Shown one piece after another: positions 1 through 8,552 of a DNA stretch of 64,000 nt. Source of the DNA: Christiangramia sp. OXR-203 (GTDB lineage Bacteria; Bacteroidota; Bacteroidia; Flavobacteriales; Flavobacteriaceae); the NCBI RefSeq assembly GCF_034372165.1, contig NZ_CP139698.1, forward strand, positions 2,170,001-2,234,000. The letters are read 5' to 3'. The notes under the pieces are model-generated. The model was not told the origin of the DNA. It did not search any database and was given only the letters and a program-made list of their open reading frames with translations. The position numbers and the translations under genes are program-made. Positions within the stretch are counted from its first letter, which is position 1; every line of letters starts with the position of its first letter.

Positions 1-1
1 A

Positions 2-433
2 CTGGGTAAAGATGATGCTACAGATGTAGAGATTATTGATGCTTTAAAAATTGCCAACGCCTGGGAATTCGTGAAAGAACTTCCCAAACAGCTGGATACA
101 AATATTGGAGATAGCGGAAATAAATTGAGTGGTGGCCAGAAGCAACGTTTATCTATCGCTAGAGCTGTACTTAAAAACCCACCAGTTATGATACTTGATG
201 AAGCCACTTCTGCCCTGGATACTGAAAGTGAAAAACTGGTTCAGAAAGCTTTGGAGAATATGATGAAGAACCGAACCTCTATCGTGATCGCGCACAGATT
301 ATCTACGATACAGAATGCAGACAAGATTGTCGTGATGCAAAAAGGTGAAATTGTGGAACAGGGAAAACATCAGGAATTGATCGACGCCAATGGAACCTAT
401 AAAAAATTGGTTGCCATGCAGTCTTTCGAATGA
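2..433 (+). CDS. ABC transporter ATP-binding domain, C-terminal part (5' end outside window)
   Basis: This is the end of an ABC ATPase domain, most like those of MsbA-type exporters in which a membrane domain and an ATPase share one chain. The frame is open from the left edge, so the gene starts outside the window; the GTG at 71 is internal, because clear ATPase sequence precedes it. Visible in order are the signature motif LSGGQKQRLSIARA, Walker B VMILDEATSALD with its D-loop, and the H-loop in IVIAHRLSTI. The protein ends about 30 residues after the H-loop, as is usual for half-size exporters whose ATPase is C-terminal. The membrane domain, Walker A and the substrate cannot be seen. A terminator follows directly. 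Confidence 0.93.
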   Translation: MGKDDATDVEIIDALKIANAWEFVKELPKQLDTNIGDSGNKLSGGQKQRLSIARAVLKNPPVMILDEATSALDTESEKLVQKALENMMKNRTSIVIAHRLSTIQNADKIVVMQKGEIVEQGKHQELIDANGTYKKLVAMQSFE

Positions 434-452
434 TTTTATGAAGTAACAACAT

Positions 453-490
453 AAAAAAAAGGATGACTACATAGGTATCATCCTTTTTTT
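453..490 (+). terminator. Rho-independent terminator after the ABC transporter
   Basis: AAAGGATGA (about 458-466) pairs with TCATCCTTT (478-486) around an 11-base loop and runs into a T tract ending at 490. It closes the ABC transporter transcript. The rest of the 316-base gap up to the sigma factor gene shows only AT-rich sequence and the promoter at 706-734. Confidence 0.85.
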
Positions 491-705
491 AATTATTATT
501 CTCACTTGGGGCAGCAAGAATAATGCGATATAATTCAATTTTTAAGGGGCAAAAAAAGGATTAAATCTTTTAACTGTTGTAAATATACGTTAAAATGCAT
601 ATCAACCAAATTTATTTTGCTTTTAATCCGTAAATACTTCCTTTCGTCCGAATATTTAGTTGTTTTGTAAGTTAATCTTTACAAGCTTTTATTTCAATCT
701 CCGTT

Positions 706-734
706 TTGACCGATGATCGAATTGAATATCTTTG
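706..734 (+). promoter_or_regulatory. Flavobacterial-type promoter of the ECF sigma operon
   Basis: TTG at 706-708 and TATCTTTG at 727-734 are separated by 18 bases. They match the Bacteroidota consensus TTG / TAnnTTTG recognised by the primary sigma factor. The ATG at 750 lies 15 bases after the -7 element, so the leader is very short. Confidence 0.7.
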
Positions 735-749
735 CATTGAACGTCCATT

Positions 750-1304
750 ATGTCCAACACACCAGAAGCTGAACAGGATCTTATCCTAAGATTGCAGAAG
801 CAATCAACTTCCCAGGAAGCTTTCATGGAATTGATCACGCTTTATAAAGAGCGTTTGTACTGGCATATCCGGAATATTGCAAAAAGTCATGATGATACAG
901 ACGATATTTTGCAGAATACCTTCATAAAGATCTTCAGAAATATTGATAAATTTAAAGGAGATAGCAAACTGTACAGCTGGATGTACCGTATCGCGACTAA
1001 CGAAGCGATCACATTTATCAATAAAAAAGCCCGACGCCTAAAGATCACTTCTGAAGAGTTACAGGATCAAATTATCGATAATCTTGAAAGTGACGTATAT
1101 TTTGAAGGAAGTGAAATACAATTGAAATTACAAAAAGCCATCGCCACGCTTCCGCAGAAACAACAACAGGTCTTTAATATGAAATATTTCGAAGAACTGA
1201 AATATAGAGAAATGGCAGAGATTTTGAGTACTAGTGAAGGAGCCTTGAAAGCTTCGTATCACATTGCGACCAAGAAGATCGAAGAATTTTTAAAGTCGAA
1301 TTAA
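750..1304 (+). CDS. ECF-type RNA polymerase sigma factor
   Basis: A 184-residue sigma-70 family factor of the extracytoplasmic function type. Region 2 is visible at about residues 25-95 (DDTDDILQNTFIKIFRNI, then YSWMYRIATNEA), and region 4 at about 125-178 (LPQKQQQVFNMKYFEELKYREMAEIL, a helix-turn-helix for the -35 element). It would redirect RNA polymerase to a small regulon in response to an envelope signal. It heads an operon with a one-pass membrane protein (1336) and a periplasmic Spy-like protein (1860), a common Bacteroidota trio in which the downstream proteins are presumed to control the sigma factor. The target regulon cannot be read from this window. Confidence 0.93.
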   Translation: MSNTPEAEQDLILRLQKQSTSQEAFMELITLYKERLYWHIRNIAKSHDDTDDILQNTFIKIFRNIDKFKGDSKLYSWMYRIATNEAITFINKKARRLKITSEELQDQIIDNLESDVYFEGSEIQLKLQKAIATLPQKQQQVFNMKYFEELKYREMAEILSTSEGALKASYHIATKKIEEFLKSN

Positions 1305-1335
1305 ACCATTACTAAAAAACCAAGTCATAAGTACG

Positions 1336-1857
1336 ATGAAAACCGATAATTTTAAACATAAGAACAATTCTGGATTTAAAGTCCCGGAAACTTATTTCCA
1401 GGATCTTGAACATAGTCTTATGAATAAAATTTCTCACGAAAAAGAACTACCTGCGATCGAAAGTTCAGGTTTTACTACGCCAGATAATTATTTCGATGAG
1501 CTTGAAGATAGTATCCTGTCAAAAACTTTTACTCCTGAAACCAAAGTTGTACCGTTATTCAAAAAAGAATACTGGCTATATGCCTCAGCCATCGCTGCAA
1601 TCCTGGTCATCATGCTTGGCAATTTCTTTCCTTCTAACCAAACTAATGATCTTGGATGGGATGATATTGAGGTTACAGCATTAGAAAATTACATTTACGA
1701 TAGTTACGAAATGGGAAGTATCGATCTTAATAGTGTTGAATATTCAGATTTGATAACTCAAGGTGACCTGGAAGCTGACTTTACCGAAATTGATACTGAG
1801 GCAGCTTTCGAATATATTGATGAGAACGTTGAAGATCCATCTTATATAATGGACTAA
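1336..1857 (+). CDS. Single-pass membrane protein of the sigma operon, putative anti-sigma factor
   Basis: A 173-residue protein with no signal peptide, one membrane helix at about residues 79-98 (YWLYASAIAAILVIMLGNFF) and an acidic C-terminal half. The N-terminal cytoplasmic part holds two copies of one motif: GFKVPETYFQDLEHSLMNK near residue 13 and GFTTPDNYFDELEDSILSK near residue 45. Position (31 bases after the sigma gene) and topology suggest an anti-sigma factor, with the N-terminal repeat region facing the sigma factor and the acidic region in the periplasm. No ZAS zinc motif (HxxxCxxC) is present, so the assignment rests on context. It ends two bases before the next gene. Confidence 0.75.
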   Translation: MKTDNFKHKNNSGFKVPETYFQDLEHSLMNKISHEKELPAIESSGFTTPDNYFDELEDSILSKTFTPETKVVPLFKKEYWLYASAIAAILVIMLGNFFPSNQTNDLGWDDIEVTALENYIYDSYEMGSIDLNSVEYSDLITQGDLEADFTEIDTEAAFEYIDENVEDPSYIMD

Positions 1858-1859
1858 TT

Positions 1860-2318
1860 ATGAAAAAATACCTACTTATAATTCTATTTCTTTTGCCAGC
1901 AAATATTTTACTGGCACAGGAAAAAAGTGAAGACCGGGAAGCACAGCATAAGAGGATTAAAGCTTTAAAAGTGGCTTTTATTACTCAGGAACTTGAACTT
2001 ACCGATAAACTGGCTCAGGAATTCTGGCCAATTTATAATGAATACGAACGAAAGAAGCGAAAACTTCATGAACGTGAGCATATTGAACTGGAAGATGTAA
2101 ATTGCTATAATGAGGACCAGGCAGAAGATCTTCTAAATGAATTCCTTTCTGTTGAAAACGAAGAATACAAGATCAAGAAACAACTCTTTAAAGACTTGAA
2201 GCAGATCATTACAGCGAAAGACATTATTAAATTACATAAACTCGAGGATGAATTTCATAAAAAGCTCATTAGAGAATACAGAGCGAAAAAAGGAAATAAT
2301 AAATCGAGTGACGAATAA
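1860..2318 (+). CDS. Periplasmic Spy/CpxP-like helical protein of the sigma operon
   Basis: A 152-residue exported protein. A signal peptide (MKKYLLIILFLLPANILLAQ, cleavage after LAQ) is followed by a charged, almost wholly helical domain rich in Glu and Lys. The pattern AFITQELELTDKLAQEFWPIY is typical of the small Bacteroidota proteins annotated as sensor of ECF-type sigma factor, which resemble Spy/CpxP periplasmic chaperones. It follows the putative anti-sigma gene by two bases, so the two are translated together. Likely role: sensing or buffering periplasmic protein stress. Direct evidence for sensing is absent, and a structural or chaperone role alone is equally possible. Confidence 0.78.
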   Translation: MKKYLLIILFLLPANILLAQEKSEDREAQHKRIKALKVAFITQELELTDKLAQEFWPIYNEYERKKRKLHEREHIELEDVNCYNEDQAEDLLNEFLSVENEEYKIKKQLFKDLKQIITAKDIIKLHKLEDEFHKKLIREYRAKKGNNKSSDE

Positions 2319-2349
2319 TATTGGTTAAGTATTTGGTTAGAATGAAACG

Positions 2350-2378
2350 GCCCGGCTTTAAAAGTCGGGCTTTTTTTA
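2350..2378 (+). terminator. Rho-independent terminator of the sigma operon
   Basis: GCCCGGCT (2350-2357) pairs with AGTCGGGC (2363-2370), including one G-T pair, and is followed by seven T. The T tract overlaps the stop codon of the convergent gene. Confidence 0.88.
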
Positions 2379-3443
2379 TTTAAATCTAAGCTTAGCTACT
2401 CTTCCACTTCCAGCAGCATATGCAGTAGAATCATTGATGAATCTAATCGTGAAAAATCCTTCATCACTCAATTCTGACCAGGTTACTCCACTATCCTTGC
2501 TATAATTGATGCCTTCAAAACCTACGGCAACTAATTCTTTCCCAGCACCACCGGGAACGAATCTAACCGAACTTCTATAGCCGGGCTCCTGCCCTTCTGC
2601 AACTAAATTCCAGGTTTTACCACCGTCTGTTGTGATCGCTTTGTTTCTTTTATTTTCTTTAGACTTGGTATAATCTCCACCAATAATGAATCCAATTTCA
2701 GAATTAAAAAAATCTACACTATACCCTCCTGATGTGGCAGTACCCTGAGTAAGTGGGGTATCAAAAATCTCCCAATTATTTCCTTTATCTGAAGAGTATA
2801 AAATTCTCGATTTCATTCCGCCTGTTAGAATCCAGGTTTCATCCTTATAAATTGCAATATTTGAATTACTGGCTGCAAAAGCTGCTTCACCCTCGGCTGC
2901 CTCGGGTAGCTGTGCACAGTCAAGTTTTTCCCAGCTTTTCCCCGCATCTCTCGTGATTATAATGGAAATACAGCCATCAGTAGGATCGCCCATCGCAATT
3001 CCTTCTGTATCATTCCAGAAAGTCATGGAATCATAGAACGCTTTCTCATCATCTTCTTTGTAGACCAGTTCTAACTGGCCATCATTACCAGTTTTGTATA
3101 AAAGCGCCGGACTTCCTACCCCAAGCATAAAGAAGTCGTTCGATGTGCTGGCAATAGCACGAAACTCAGGATAAATACTATCGTAAGCCTGAGTATTCGT
3201 CTTCCAGGTTCTGGTCGCTGCATTATACAAACCGTAAGTTCCCTTATTAGCTGCAAAGGCCAGATTCTCACCTATCACCTGGATAGCCCGTATGCTCAAT
3301 GAATCATCTTTAAGTATATTTTCGATGTGGACGTCAGTAAAGGTTTCACGCTTACTTGTAGAAACTGAATCATCAGCTTCCGCCTTATTATCATTTTTGC
3401 AACCTGCAGTAAGGACTAATAGAAGAAGTACCAGTTTTTTCAT
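2376..3443 (-). CDS. Ycf48-like beta-propeller lipoprotein
   Basis: A lipoprotein of 355 residues starting at 3443, where MKKLVLLLLVLTAGCKN gives a clear signal with lipobox LTAGC. An in-frame start at 3482 would add 13 residues that break the signal, and a TATATTTG element lies between the two starts, so the inner one is preferred. The rest is a propeller of BNR/sortilin-type blades: repeated S.D.G..W motifs such as SSDKGNNWEIF, TRDAGKSWEKL, TTDGGKTWNLV and SKDSGVTWSEL. It resembles the photosystem II assembly factor Ycf48 and the proteins named oxidoreductase in Bacteroidota. In a non-phototroph its role is unknown; a surface or periplasmic protein-binding scaffold is likely. Confidence 0.85.
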   Translation of the reverse strand: MKKLVLLLLVLTAGCKNDNKAEADDSVSTSKRETFTDVHIENILKDDSLSIRAIQVIGENLAFAANKGTYGLYNAATRTWKTNTQAYDSIYPEFRAIASTSNDFFMLGVGSPALLYKTGNDGQLELVYKEDDEKAFYDSMTFWNDTEGIAMGDPTDGCISIIITRDAGKSWEKLDCAQLPEAAEGEAAFAASNSNIAIYKDETWILTGGMKSRILYSSDKGNNWEIFDTPLTQGTATSGGYSVDFFNSEIGFIIGGDYTKSKENKRNKAITTDGGKTWNLVAEGQEPGYRSSVRFVPGGAGKELVAVGFEGINYSKDSGVTWSELSDEGFFTIRFINDSTAYAAGSGRVAKLRFK

Positions 3444-3458
3444 AAAATAGATTTGATC

Positions 3459-3466
3459 CAAATATA
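3459..3466 (-). promoter_or_regulatory. -7 promoter element for the Ycf48-like gene
   Basis: On the minus strand this reads TATATTTG, an exact match to TAnnTTTG, 16 bases upstream of the ATG at 3443. No TTG is seen at the expected -33 distance. Confidence 0.5.
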
Positions 3467-3489
3467 GATTTTTCCGAATCAAAAAAACG

Positions 3490-3497
3490 TAACTTTG
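3490..3497 (+). promoter_or_regulatory. -7 promoter element for the RNA methyltransferase gene
   Basis: TAACTTTG matches TAnnTTTG exactly and lies 18 bases before the ATG at 3516. A TTG at -33 is not obvious. It sits back to back with the minus-strand element at 3459-3466. Confidence 0.5.
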
Positions 3498-3515
3498 CCG
3501 GCTTAAAGAAGAATT

Positions 3516-4730
3516 ATGCGCCTACACAGAAATCTCGTTTTTGCAACTATTGATGCTCTTGCTGAAATTTTCAACGATGGAAAATATGCCGACAAGGTAA
3601 TTGAAAAGACGCTAAAGCGTGATAAAAGATGGGGATCAAGAGATCGCAGTTTCATTGCTGAAACCACTTACGATATTGTTCGTTGGAAAAGATTATATGC
3701 TGAAATTGCTGAAGTAAAAGAACCATTTTCCAGAGAAGACCTGTTTAGGATCTTTGCTGTCTGGTGTGTACTTAGAGGCGTTAAGATTCCGGAATGGCCA
3801 CAATTCGATGGAACTCCGGTGCGACGAATTAAAGGGAAATTTGACGAACTAAGCAGAACTCGAAAATTCAGAGAATCTGTGCCAGACTGGCTGGACGAAC
3901 TTGGTGTGGAAGAGTTAGGTGAAAAGATATGGACACAGGAATTGAGCGCTTTAAATACACAAGCTCCGGTAGTCCTGAGAGCCAATAGCCTAAAAACTGA
4001 TCCTGATAAACTGGCTGGTACTCTACTGGAAGAAGGTATAGAAACCAATAAAGTAAGAAATTATCCTGAGGCACTGGAGCTAAAGGTGCGTTCTAACATT
4101 TTTAGAACTAAGGCCTTCCAGGATGGTCTTTTTGAAGTTCAGGATGCAAATTCACAGAGAGTGGCAGCGTTTCTTGACGTACAACCAGGAATGAGAGTTG
4201 TAGATACCTGCGCAGGCGCAGGTGGGAAAACCCTTCACTTGGCGGCACTTATGGAGAATAAAGGCCAGATCATTGCGCTGGATATTTATGGAAATAAGTT
4301 GAAAGAATTAAAACGACGTGCAAAACGAGCTGGCGCTCATAACGTGGAAACCAGAAGTATTGAGACCACGAAAGTGATTAAAAAATTATATAATTCGGCA
4401 GACAGGGTTCTAATCGATGCTCCATGTAGCGGACTTGGAGTTCTTAGTAGAAATCCAGATGCGAAATGGAAACTACAACCAGAGTTTCTGGAAAAGATCA
4501 ACCATACTCAGGCTGAGGTCCTTCAGCAATATTCCAAGATCTTGAAAAAAGGTGGAAAAATGGTGTATGCAACCTGTTCCATACTACCTTCGGAAAATGA
4601 TAAACAGGTTCAGAAGTTTCTAAAGACGGAAGAAGGGAAAGAATTCCGTTTGCTAAGAGAAAAGAAGATTCTATCCAGCGAAAGTGGCTATGATGGATTC
4701 TATATGGCGCTGCTGGAAAAACAGGCTTAG
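3516..4730 (+). CDS. RsmB/NOP-family RNA 5-methylcytosine methyltransferase
   Basis: A 404-residue SAM-dependent methyltransferase for cytosine C5 in RNA, probably 16S rRNA. The first 130 or so residues form an all-helical region like the NusB-type domain of RsmB. The catalytic domain follows: SAM-binding motif VVDTCAGAGGKTLHLA, motif IV DAPCSGLG with Cys304, and motif VI VYATCSILPSEND with Cys354. Family members use both cysteines, one as the nucleophile on C6 of cytosine and one to release the product, and both are present here. The length is near that of E. coli RsmB (429). The substrate base cannot be decided from sequence. It stands alone between its own promoter and purL. Confidence 0.9.
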   Translation: MRLHRNLVFATIDALAEIFNDGKYADKVIEKTLKRDKRWGSRDRSFIAETTYDIVRWKRLYAEIAEVKEPFSREDLFRIFAVWCVLRGVKIPEWPQFDGTPVRRIKGKFDELSRTRKFRESVPDWLDELGVEELGEKIWTQELSALNTQAPVVLRANSLKTDPDKLAGTLLEEGIETNKVRNYPEALELKVRSNIFRTKAFQDGLFEVQDANSQRVAAFLDVQPGMRVVDTCAGAGGKTLHLAALMENKGQIIALDIYGNKLKELKRRAKRAGAHNVETRSIETTKVIKKLYNSADRVLIDAPCSGLGVLSRNPDAKWKLQPEFLEKINHTQAEVLQQYSKILKKGGKMVYATCSILPSENDKQVQKFLKTEEGKEFRLLREKKILSSESGYDGFYMALLEKQA

Positions 4731-4819
4731 AAATCGGTATACTTCCGAAGCATCAAAATTTGTCCTTATATAGATATGATATTGACAAGTTTTAATTTCA
4801 TGAATTGAAGGCAAAAAAG

Positions 4820-4827
4820 TAAATTTG
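4820..4827 (+). promoter_or_regulatory. -7 promoter element of purL
   Basis: TAAATTTG matches TAnnTTTG exactly. A possible TTG start codon at 4825 lies inside this element, which argues that translation begins at the ATG at 4861 instead. No well-spaced TTG is found upstream (the nearest are 12 and 35 bases away), so support comes from the -7 element alone. No riboswitch-like structure is obvious in the short leader. Confidence 0.5.
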
Positions 4828-4860
4828 TGTCCTGTTCAAAACAACACAAACACAACTTAC

Positions 4861-7800
4861 ATGATCCTTTTCTTCGGAAATCAAACTACCAAGGTTTTTG
4901 CGGTTGAAACGCACTCCAACCTTTCTGCACAGTCTATTTCAAAACTAAACTGGCTTTTTGGAAATACTCTTCAAATAAATAAATCTGCTCTGGCAGATTT
5001 TTTTGTTGGTCCACGTGCCGCAATGATCACTCCCTGGAGTACGAATGCTGTCGAGATCACTCAGAACATGGGAATTACCGGAATTATTAGAATCGAGGAA
5101 TTTCTGAAAGTTGATGAACATTTTTCTGATTTTGATCCAATGTTATCTCAGAAATACAAGCAACTCGATCAGGAGATCTTTGATATTCATGTTGAGCCTA
5201 AGCCAATTATAGAGATAGATGATATCGCTGCCTATAATAAACAGGAAGGTTTAGCATTGAATGCTGAAGAAGTTAAATACCTGGAAGATCTTTCAGTAAA
5301 ACTGGATCGAAAACTTACAGATTCTGAAGTTTTTGGTTTTTCCCAGGTGAACTCAGAACATTGCAGACACAAGATCTTTAATGGAACTTTTGTTATTGAT
5401 GGCGAGGAAAAACCTGTATCTCTTTTTAAACTGATAAGAAAAACTTCCGAAGAGAACCCAAACGAGATCGTTTCAGCATATAAGGATAACGTCGCATTTA
5501 TAAACGGACCTGTTGTTGAACAGTTCGCTCCCAAAGCTCCCGATGTTCCGGAATATTATGAAATAAAGAACTTCGAATCTGTTATTTCCATTAAAGCTGA
5601 AACTCATAATTTCCCTACGACCGTAGAACCATTTAATGGAGCAGCAACTGGTAGTGGTGGAGAAATTAGGGACAGGCTTGCTGGTGGTAAAGGTTCGCTT
5701 CCTTTGGCGGGAACTTCAGTCTATATGACCTCTTACTCCAGACTTGAGGAAGATCGACCATGGGAGAAAGGCATGAAAAAGCGTGAATGGTTGTACCAAA
5801 CTCCAATGGACATCTTAATAAAAGCATCTAATGGTGCTTCAGATTTTGGTAACAAATTTGGTCAGCCCCTAATTTCAGGATCTGTACTTACCTTCGAACA
5901 TATGGAACACGAACGTTCTCTGGGTTACGATAAAGTGATCATGCTTGCTGGTGGAATTGGCTACGGAAAAAAGGACCAGGCATTAAAGGATATTCCTCAG
6001 GAAAATGACAAGATCGTCGTTCTTGGTGGTGAAAACTATAGAATTGGAATGGGTGGCGCTGCTGTTTCCTCAGCAGATACTGGTGCATTTAGCAGTGGTA
6101 TAGAACTAAATGCCATACAGCGTTCTAATCCGGAAATGCAGAAAAGAGCTGCTAATGCCGTTCGTGGAATGGTAGAAAGCGAGCACAATCCCATAGTTTC
6201 CATTCATGATCATGGCGCTGGTGGTCACTTGAACTGTTTAAGTGAGCTGGTAGAAGAAAAAGGTGGAAAGATAGATCTTGATAGTTTACCTGTTGGAGAT
6301 CCAACCCTTTCTGCCAAGGAGATCATTGGTAATGAATCCCAGGAAAGGATGGGTCTGGTTATTGGCGAGAAAGACCTCGATACATTAAGACGAGTTGCAG
6401 ATCGTGAGCGTTCTCCAATGTTTGAAGTTGGTAATGTGACCGGTGATTATAAATTTACCTTTGAAGGCATGAAATCTGGCGATAAACCAATGGATCTTGC
6501 TCTGGCAGATATGTTTGGAAGTTCACCCAGGACGATCATGGAAGACAGGACGGTTACTCGCGATTATGAAAAACTCAGTTATCAACAAGAAAAAATTCAC
6601 GAGTATTTACAACAGGTCCTGCAACTAGAAGCGGTTGCCTGTAAAGATTGGCTTACTAATAAAGTGGATCGTTGTGTTTCGGGACGCGTTGCTAAACAGC
6701 AAACTGCAGGACCTTTACAGCTGCCATTAAACAATTGCGGAGTAATGGCTTTGGATTACAAAGGCAATGAAGGAGTTGCCACCTCAATTGGACACTCCCC
6801 TATTTCTGCATTAATCGATCCTGTAGCTGGCTCTCGTAATTCTATTGCAGAGGCGTTATCTAATATCATCTGGGCTCCTTTAGAAAAAGGACTTAAATCT
6901 ATATCACTTTCCGCCAACTGGATGTGGCCCTGTAATAACGAAGGTGAAGATGCAAGACTTTATGAAGCGGTAAAAGGAATTTCAGATTTTGCTATTTCTC
7001 TGGGTATTAATGTCCCAACCGGAAAGGATTCGCTATCCATGAAACAGAAATACAAAGATGGTGATGTTCTCTCGCCAGGTACGGTGATTATTTCTGCTGC
7101 AGGACATTGTGATAATATTAAATCGGTTGTAGAACCGGTACTAAAAAAGAATGCAGGGAGCATTTATTATATCAATCTTTCCGGAGATGATTATAAACTG
7201 GGAGGATCCACTTTCGCGCAAATTCTGAATAAAGTTGGCGATGAAGCTCCTACCGTAAAGAATGATGAGCGTTTCAGCAAAATCTTTAATGCCGTACAAT
7301 CCATGATCAAGAGCGATATGATCGCAGCGGGTCACGATGTTGCCTCAGGTGGATTGATCACAACCTTGCTTGAGATGTGTTTTGCAGATATTGATCTGGG
7401 TGCAAATCTTGACCTGAGTGCACTAGGCGAAAAAGATATTATCAAGTTGTTCTTTAATGAAAACTGCGGAATAGTATTCCAGGCTAAAGATGATACTGCG
7501 GAAACTTTTATGAAGGAACTTGAAATAGACTATCATAAGATTGGAACTGCGACTGAAGGTACAGCGCTAAATATCAAGGTTGGTGATGATGCTTTCCATT
7601 TTCATATTCCTGAATTAAGAGACACCTGGTACAAAACCAGTTTTCTTTTGGATGAGCGTCAAAGCGGGATCGATAAAGCAATTGAACGATTCAATAACTA
7701 TAAGAAGCAACCACTGGAATTTAAATTTCCAGAACATTTTACCGGAAAGTTACCTGAAATGGATACTAAGAAACCGCGAATAAAGGCAGCGATCATTCGT

Positions 7801-8520
7801 GAAAAAGGTTCTAATTCTGAAAGGGAAATGGCCCGGGCTATGTACCTTGCTGGTTTTGATGTGAAAGATGTGCACATGACCGATCTGATCACCGGAAGAG
7901 AAACCCTTGAAGACATACAATTTATTGCAGCAGTTGGGGGATTCTCAAATTCAGATGTTCTTGGTAGTGCAAAAGGATGGGCTGGCGCATTCTTATATAA
8001 TGAAAAAGCAAAGGCTGCACTGGAAAATTTCTTCCGTAGAGAAGATACACTAAGCCTTGGAGTTTGCAATGGATGTCAGCTGTTTATTGAGCTAGGACTT
8101 ATTAATGCGGAACATGAGCAAAAACCGAAAATGCTGCATAATGAATCGCAGAAGTTTGAATGTAATTTTACTTCCGTAGAAATTCCACAAAACAATTCTG
8201 TTATGCTTTCCACATTATCGGGAAGTAAGCTAGGGATATGGGCCGCACATGGTGAAGGTAAATTCAGTTTCCCGTACGAGGAAAACCGCTATAACATCGT
8301 GGGTAAATATTCTTATGAAGGCTACCCGGCAAATCCAAATGGTTCACATTATAACGCTGCTGCACTTACAGATTCAAGCGGTAGACACCTGGTAATGATG
8401 CCACATATGGAGCGATCTACTTTCCAATGGAACTGGGCACATTATCCGGATGGCCGCAAAGATGAAGTGTCACCGTGGCTGGAAGGCTTTGTGAATGCCA
8501 GAAAATGGCTAGAGAAATAA
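4861..8520 (+). CDS. purL: Phosphoribosylformylglycinamidine synthase (large single-chain form)
   Basis: Catalyses the fourth step of purine synthesis: FGAR plus glutamine plus ATP gives FGAM. At 1219 residues this is the large form that carries synthetase and glutaminase in one chain, instead of the PurS/PurL/PurQ set of Gram-positives. In order: N-terminal FGAR-AT domain, two AIRS-type ATP-binding halves (HNFPTTVEPFNGAATGSGGE near residue 245 and the second after about residue 650), and a class I glutamine amidotransferase domain from about residue 965. The amidotransferase nucleophile is Cys1069 in LGVCNGCQLF, and the partner pair His1182 and Glu1184 sit in MPHMERS. The start at 4861 gives the conserved N-terminus MILFFGNQTTKVFAVE. 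It is a single-gene transcript with its own terminator. Confidence 0.97.
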   Translation: MILFFGNQTTKVFAVETHSNLSAQSISKLNWLFGNTLQINKSALADFFVGPRAAMITPWSTNAVEITQNMGITGIIRIEEFLKVDEHFSDFDPMLSQKYKQLDQEIFDIHVEPKPIIEIDDIAAYNKQEGLALNAEEVKYLEDLSVKLDRKLTDSEVFGFSQVNSEHCRHKIFNGTFVIDGEEKPVSLFKLIRKTSEENPNEIVSAYKDNVAFINGPVVEQFAPKAPDVPEYYEIKNFESVISIKAETHNFPTTVEPFNGAATGSGGEIRDRLAGGKGSLPLAGTSVYMTSYSRLEEDRPWEKGMKKREWLYQTPMDILIKASNGASDFGNKFGQPLISGSVLTFEHMEHERSLGYDKVIMLAGGIGYGKKDQALKDIPQENDKIVVLGGENYRIGMGGAAVSSADTGAFSSGIELNAIQRSNPEMQKRAANAVRGMVESEHNPIVSIHDHGAGGHLNCLSELVEEKGGKIDLDSLPVGDPTLSAKEIIGNESQERMGLVIGEKDLDTLRRVADRERSPMFEVGNVTGDYKFTFEGMKSGDKPMDLALADMFGSSPRTIMEDRTVTRDYEKLSYQQEKIHEYLQQVLQLEAVACKDWLTNKVDRCVSGRVAKQQTAGPLQLPLNNCGVMALDYKGNEGVATSIGHSPISALIDPVAGSRNSIAEALSNIIWAPLEKGLKSISLSANWMWPCNNEGEDARLYEAVKGISDFAISLGINVPTGKDSLSMKQKYKDGDVLSPGTVIISAAGHCDNIKSVVEPVLKKNAGSIYYINLSGDDYKLGGSTFAQILNKVGDEAPTVKNDERFSKIFNAVQSMIKSDMIAAGHDVASGGLITTLLEMCFADIDLGANLDLSALGEKDIIKLFFNENCGIVFQAKDDTAETFMKELEIDYHKIGTATEGTALNIKVGDDAFHFHIPELRDTWYKTSFLLDERQSGIDKAIERFNNYKKQPLEFKFPEHFTGKLPEMDTKKPRIKAAIIREKGSNSEREMARAMYLAGFDVKDVHMTDLITGRETLEDIQFIAAVGGFSNSDVLGSAKGWAGAFLYNEKAKAALENFFRREDTLSLGVCNGCQLFIELGLINAEHEQKPKMLHNESQKFECNFTSVEIPQNNSVMLSTLSGSKLGIWAAHGEGKFSFPYEENRYNIVGKYSYEGYPANPNGSHYNAAALTDSSGRHLVMMPHMERSTFQWNWAHYPDGRKDEVSPWLEGFVNARKWLEK

Positions 8521-8525
8521 AATAT

Positions 8526-8552
8526 AAAAAGGAACCAATCGGTTCCTTTTTT
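8526..8552 (+). terminator. Rho-independent terminator of purL
   Basis: AAAAAGGAACC (8526-8536) and GGTTCCTTTTT (8541-8551) form a perfect stem around AATC, ending in a T tract. Confidence 0.9.

Noticed and set aside
3444-3482. Longer N-terminus of the Ycf48-like lipoprotein
   Set aside because: The added residues precede a standard lipoprotein signal and overlap the -7 element on the same strand.
4825-4860. Earlier in-frame TTG start for purL
   Set aside because: The TTG lies inside the exact -7 element TAAATTTG, and the extra 12 residues do not look like the conserved PurL N-terminus, which begins at 4861.
7698-8069. Open frames on the opposite strand of purL and of other long genes, up to about 130 codons
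   Set aside because: They lie wholly inside strongly supported genes, have no family resemblance and reflect codon bias of the real gene.
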